Shown: positions 5,908-7,311 of the stretch, piece after piece
Position numbering within the stretch: the stretch's first letter is position 1
How the letters are laid out: every line of letters starts with the position of its first letter
Assembly (NCBI GenBank): GCA_903882725.1
Contig: CAIRYF010000206.1
Location: 1 to 7,311, forward strand
From: an uncultured Simplicispira sp.
GTDB lineage: Bacteria; Pseudomonadota; Gammaproteobacteria; Burkholderiales; Burkholderiaceae_C
Direction: 5' to 3'
DNA: 7,311 bases
Program-made: the position numbers and the translations under genes
The notes under the pieces: generated by a model
Seen by the model: the letters and a program-made list of their open reading frames with translations, nothing else
The model's database searches: none
Told to the model about the DNA's origin: nothing

Positions 5908-6708
5908 CCAGCGCTTGCGCCGTTTGTAGCTCTTGACGTCTTTGAAACTCTTGCGCTCGCCGCCGCCAACGCCGAGGTAGAACTCTTTTACGTCTTCGTT
6001 GTTGGCCAAGGCGCTGGCCTCACCGTCCATCACGACACGGCCCGACTCCATGATGTAGCCGTAGTCGGAGTACTTCAGTGCCATATTGGTGTTTTGCTCG
6101 GCCAGCAAGAAGGTGACCTTCTCTTTGGTGTTCAGGTCTTTGACGATGTTGAACACCTCTTCGACGATCTGCGGTGCCAAGCCCATCGAGGGTTCGTCCA
6201 GCAGCACCACACTCGGGTTGGTCATGATGGCGCGGCCAATGGCGCACATTTGTTGCTCACCGCCCGAGGTGTAGGCCGCTTGCGAAGTGCGGCGCGTTTT
6301 AAGGCGCGGAAAGTAGTTGTAGACCTTTTCCAGATTGGCGGCAATCTCGCCTTTGCTGGTGCGGGTGTACGAGCCGGTCATCAAATTTTCTTCAATCGTC
6401 AGGTGGGCAAAGCAGTGACGCCCTTCCATCACCTGCACCACACCGCGCTTGACCAAATCAGCTGGTGTGAGTTTTTCAATGCGCTCACCGCGCAGCTCAA
6501 TAGAGCCTTTGGTGACTTCGCCGCGTTCACCGGCCAGCAGGTTGGAGACAGCGCGCAAAGTGGTCGTCTTACCGGCACCGTTGCCACCCAGAATGGCGAC
6601 GATGCTGCCCTCAGGCACCTGCAGCGAAACGCCCTTGAGCACAAGGATCACGTGGTTGTAGATGACCTCGATACCGTTGACGTTCAGAACAATGTTTTTG
6701 GGATCCAT
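5899..6708 (-). CDS. livF: Branched-chain amino acid-type ABC transporter ATP-binding protein (LivF family)
   Basis: A 269-residue ATPase subunit that would power a high-affinity importer of the HAAT (Liv) family at the inner face of the cytoplasmic membrane. Motifs in order: Walker A GGNGAGKTT at 41-49, Q-loop Gln92, signature TSGGEQQ at 147-153 (first residue Thr instead of the usual Leu), Walker B VVLLDEP at 167-173, and D-loop SMGLAP. The switch position reads AEQN, with Gln in place of His, as is usual for LivF. It is longer than E. coli LivF (237 aa) because of a basic C-terminal tail, KSFKDVKSYKRRKRWLA, that I recall from Burkholderiales homologues. It lies downstream of the binding-protein gene and upstream of a PaaK-like ligase, which suggests an organic or aromatic acid substrate rather than leucine. 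The livG, livH and livM partners are not in the window. Confidence 0.93.
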   Translation of the reverse strand: MDPKNIVLNVNGIEVIYNHVILVLKGVSLQVPEGSIVAILGGNGAGKTTTLRAVSNLLAGERGEVTKGSIELRGERIEKLTPADLVKRGVVQVMEGRHCFAHLTIEENLMTGSYTRTSKGEIAANLEKVYNYFPRLKTRRTSQAAYTSGGEQQMCAIGRAIMTNPSVVLLDEPSMGLAPQIVEEVFNIVKDLNTKEKVTFLLAEQNTNMALKYSDYGYIMESGRVVMDGEASALANNEDVKEFYLGVGGGERKSFKDVKSYKRRKRWLA

Positions 6709-6736
6709 AGGGTTTCTCTCTGTGCCAGTTCCAGTT

Positions 6737-6773
6737 CCAATTGACAGGGCTGCGCGGCAAACCTGTCAATTGG
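6737..6773 (-). repeat. Perfect 12-bp hairpin between binding-protein and livF genes
   Basis: CCAATTGACAGG at 6737-6748 pairs with CCTGTCAATTGG at 6762-6773 around a 13-nt loop. It lies 28 nt before the livF start on the transcribed strand. No U-run follows on the minus strand, so it is more likely a processing or stability structure than a terminator. Confidence 0.75.
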
Positions 6774-6791
6774 CGGCTCGGGGCGAGCCGC
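6773..6791 (-). repeat. GC-rich 8-bp hairpin
   Basis: GCGGCTCG at 6773-6780 pairs with CGAGCCGC at 6784-6791 around a 3-nt loop. It abuts the neighbouring hairpin, sharing base 6773. It has no U-run after it. Confidence 0.65.
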
Positions 6792-6792
6792 T

Positions 6793-6819
6793 GCCTCACC
6801 GCGCCGTGGCGGGTGAGGC
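6793..6819 (-). repeat. 8-bp hairpin just after the binding-protein stop
   Basis: GCCTCACC at 6793-6800 pairs with GGTGAGGC at 6812-6819 around a GC-rich 11-nt loop. It is the first structure met by the transcript, 12 nt after the stop codon of the substrate-binding protein, and could protect that upstream message from 3' exonucleases. Confidence 0.65.
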
Positions 6820-6831
6820 TTAGGTGTCTAT

Positions 6832-7311
6832 TTAAGACTCGCAGTCAGATGCGGCGCGGCGCTGCAGCTTCTTGTCTGCCAAGTACTTGTCGGAGCCGGT
6901 TTTGACCATGGGCTTCAAGATTTGCTCATCAGCCTGGTACCACTCGGGGTTGATGTCCCACTTCTTGCCGTCCCAAGTCTGTACGCGGGCCCAAGTTGAA
7001 CCCATGTGGTCTGCGCAGCTGGTCGAGAGGGGGCGCATTACGCCGTTAAAGCCCATAGCGTCCAATTTCTTTTGGTCGAGGTTCAGGTTTTCCATGCCCC
7101 AGCGCACTTGCTCGCCGGTCATGACTTTGCCCTTACCAAAACGCTCTTGCGCACGGCGAACGGACTCCACACCCAGCATTTGAATGATCACGCCACGGGT
7201 GTACAGCACCGAGCCGACTTCATCCTTGGGGCCGGTACCATGACCTTTGTCGTGTACGTTCTTCAGAATGTCTTGGATAACTTTGGGCTGTTGGCCCGAG
7301 CCATTGAGTGC
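6832..7311 (-). CDS. ABC transporter substrate-binding protein, Liv type, C-terminal part only
   Basis: The minus-strand frame is open from the right edge to TAA at 6832-6834, giving the last 159 residues of a periplasmic binding protein of the Leu/Ile/Val (Peripla_BP_6) type. The true start and signal peptide lie beyond the window; a GTG at 7209 is internal and not a start. Supporting text includes GVIIQMLGVESVRRAQERFGK, MRPLSTSCADHMGS and the C-terminus KLQRRAASDCES, which resemble Burkholderiales Liv-type binding proteins from memory. Cysteines 99 and 157 of the fragment (CADH and DCES) could form a disulfide in the periplasm. It is followed by three hairpins and then livF, so it is the upstream gene of the visible transporter operon. 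The ligand is unknown; the ligase downstream hints at an aromatic or organic acid. Confidence 0.85.
   Translation of the reverse strand, partial: ALNGSGQQPKVIQDILKNVHDKGHGTGPKDEVGSVLYTRGVIIQMLGVESVRRAQERFGKGKVMTGEQVRWGMENLNLDQKKLDAMGFNGVMRPLSTSCADHMGSTWARVQTWDGKKWDINPEWYQADEQILKPMVKTGSDKYLADKKLQRRAASDCES

Noticed and set aside
5827..6744. Plus-strand open frame of 305 codons opposite livF
   Set aside because: It is antisense to a canonical ABC ATPase and its translation is the H/V/Q-rich composition expected of a shadow.

Overview
The window looks like chromosomal DNA of a betaproteobacterium in the order Burkholderiales, most likely Comamonadaceae (Rhodoferax/Polaromonas/Acidovorax type). 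This is inferred from protein family content: malate synthase G, a stand-alone bacterial acyl-CoA-binding protein, a DUF1840 protein (a family I associate with Burkholderiales), and a Liv-type ABC transporter cluster ending in a PaaK-like ligase. A GATAGCTA...AGCGCTT intergenic inverted repeat of a kind I recall from Comamonadaceae fits the same picture. No database search was possible.

Layout. Positions 1-2098 (minus) hold malate synthase G, lacking only its C-terminal end. A 398-bp divergent intergenic region (2099-2496) follows. It carries a good sigma70-like promoter for malate synthase, several inverted repeats, and a weaker promoter candidate for the rightward gene. Three plus-strand genes come next: an M20 amidohydrolase (2497-3696), an acyl-CoA-binding protein (3798-4052) and a DUF1840 protein (4139-4486). 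A strong bidirectional terminator (4524-4569) separates them from a convergent minus-strand operon. In transcription order that operon is a branched-chain amino acid-type substrate-binding protein (7311-6832, N-terminus outside the window), a LivF-type ATPase (6708-5899) and a PaaK-like acyl-CoA ligase (5828-4581).

How the genes may work together. Malate synthase G condenses glyoxylate with acetyl-CoA. The transporter operon plausibly imports an organic or aromatic acid that the ligase family would activate to a CoA thioester. The acyl-CoA-binding protein would buffer long-chain acyl-CoA. The M20 enzyme would release amino acids or carboxylates from N-acyl conjugates. This is a catabolic/CoA-metabolism neighbourhood, but no direct functional link across the operons is shown by the sequence.

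No phage, transposase, CRISPR, tRNA or rRNA is visible, and I found no clearly new system. The points most worth a second look are the degenerate ATP-binding loop of the PaaK-like ligase, three consecutive hairpins between the binding-protein and ATPase genes, the inverted-repeat architecture of the divergent promoter region, and short 10-bp tandem duplications over two stop codons.
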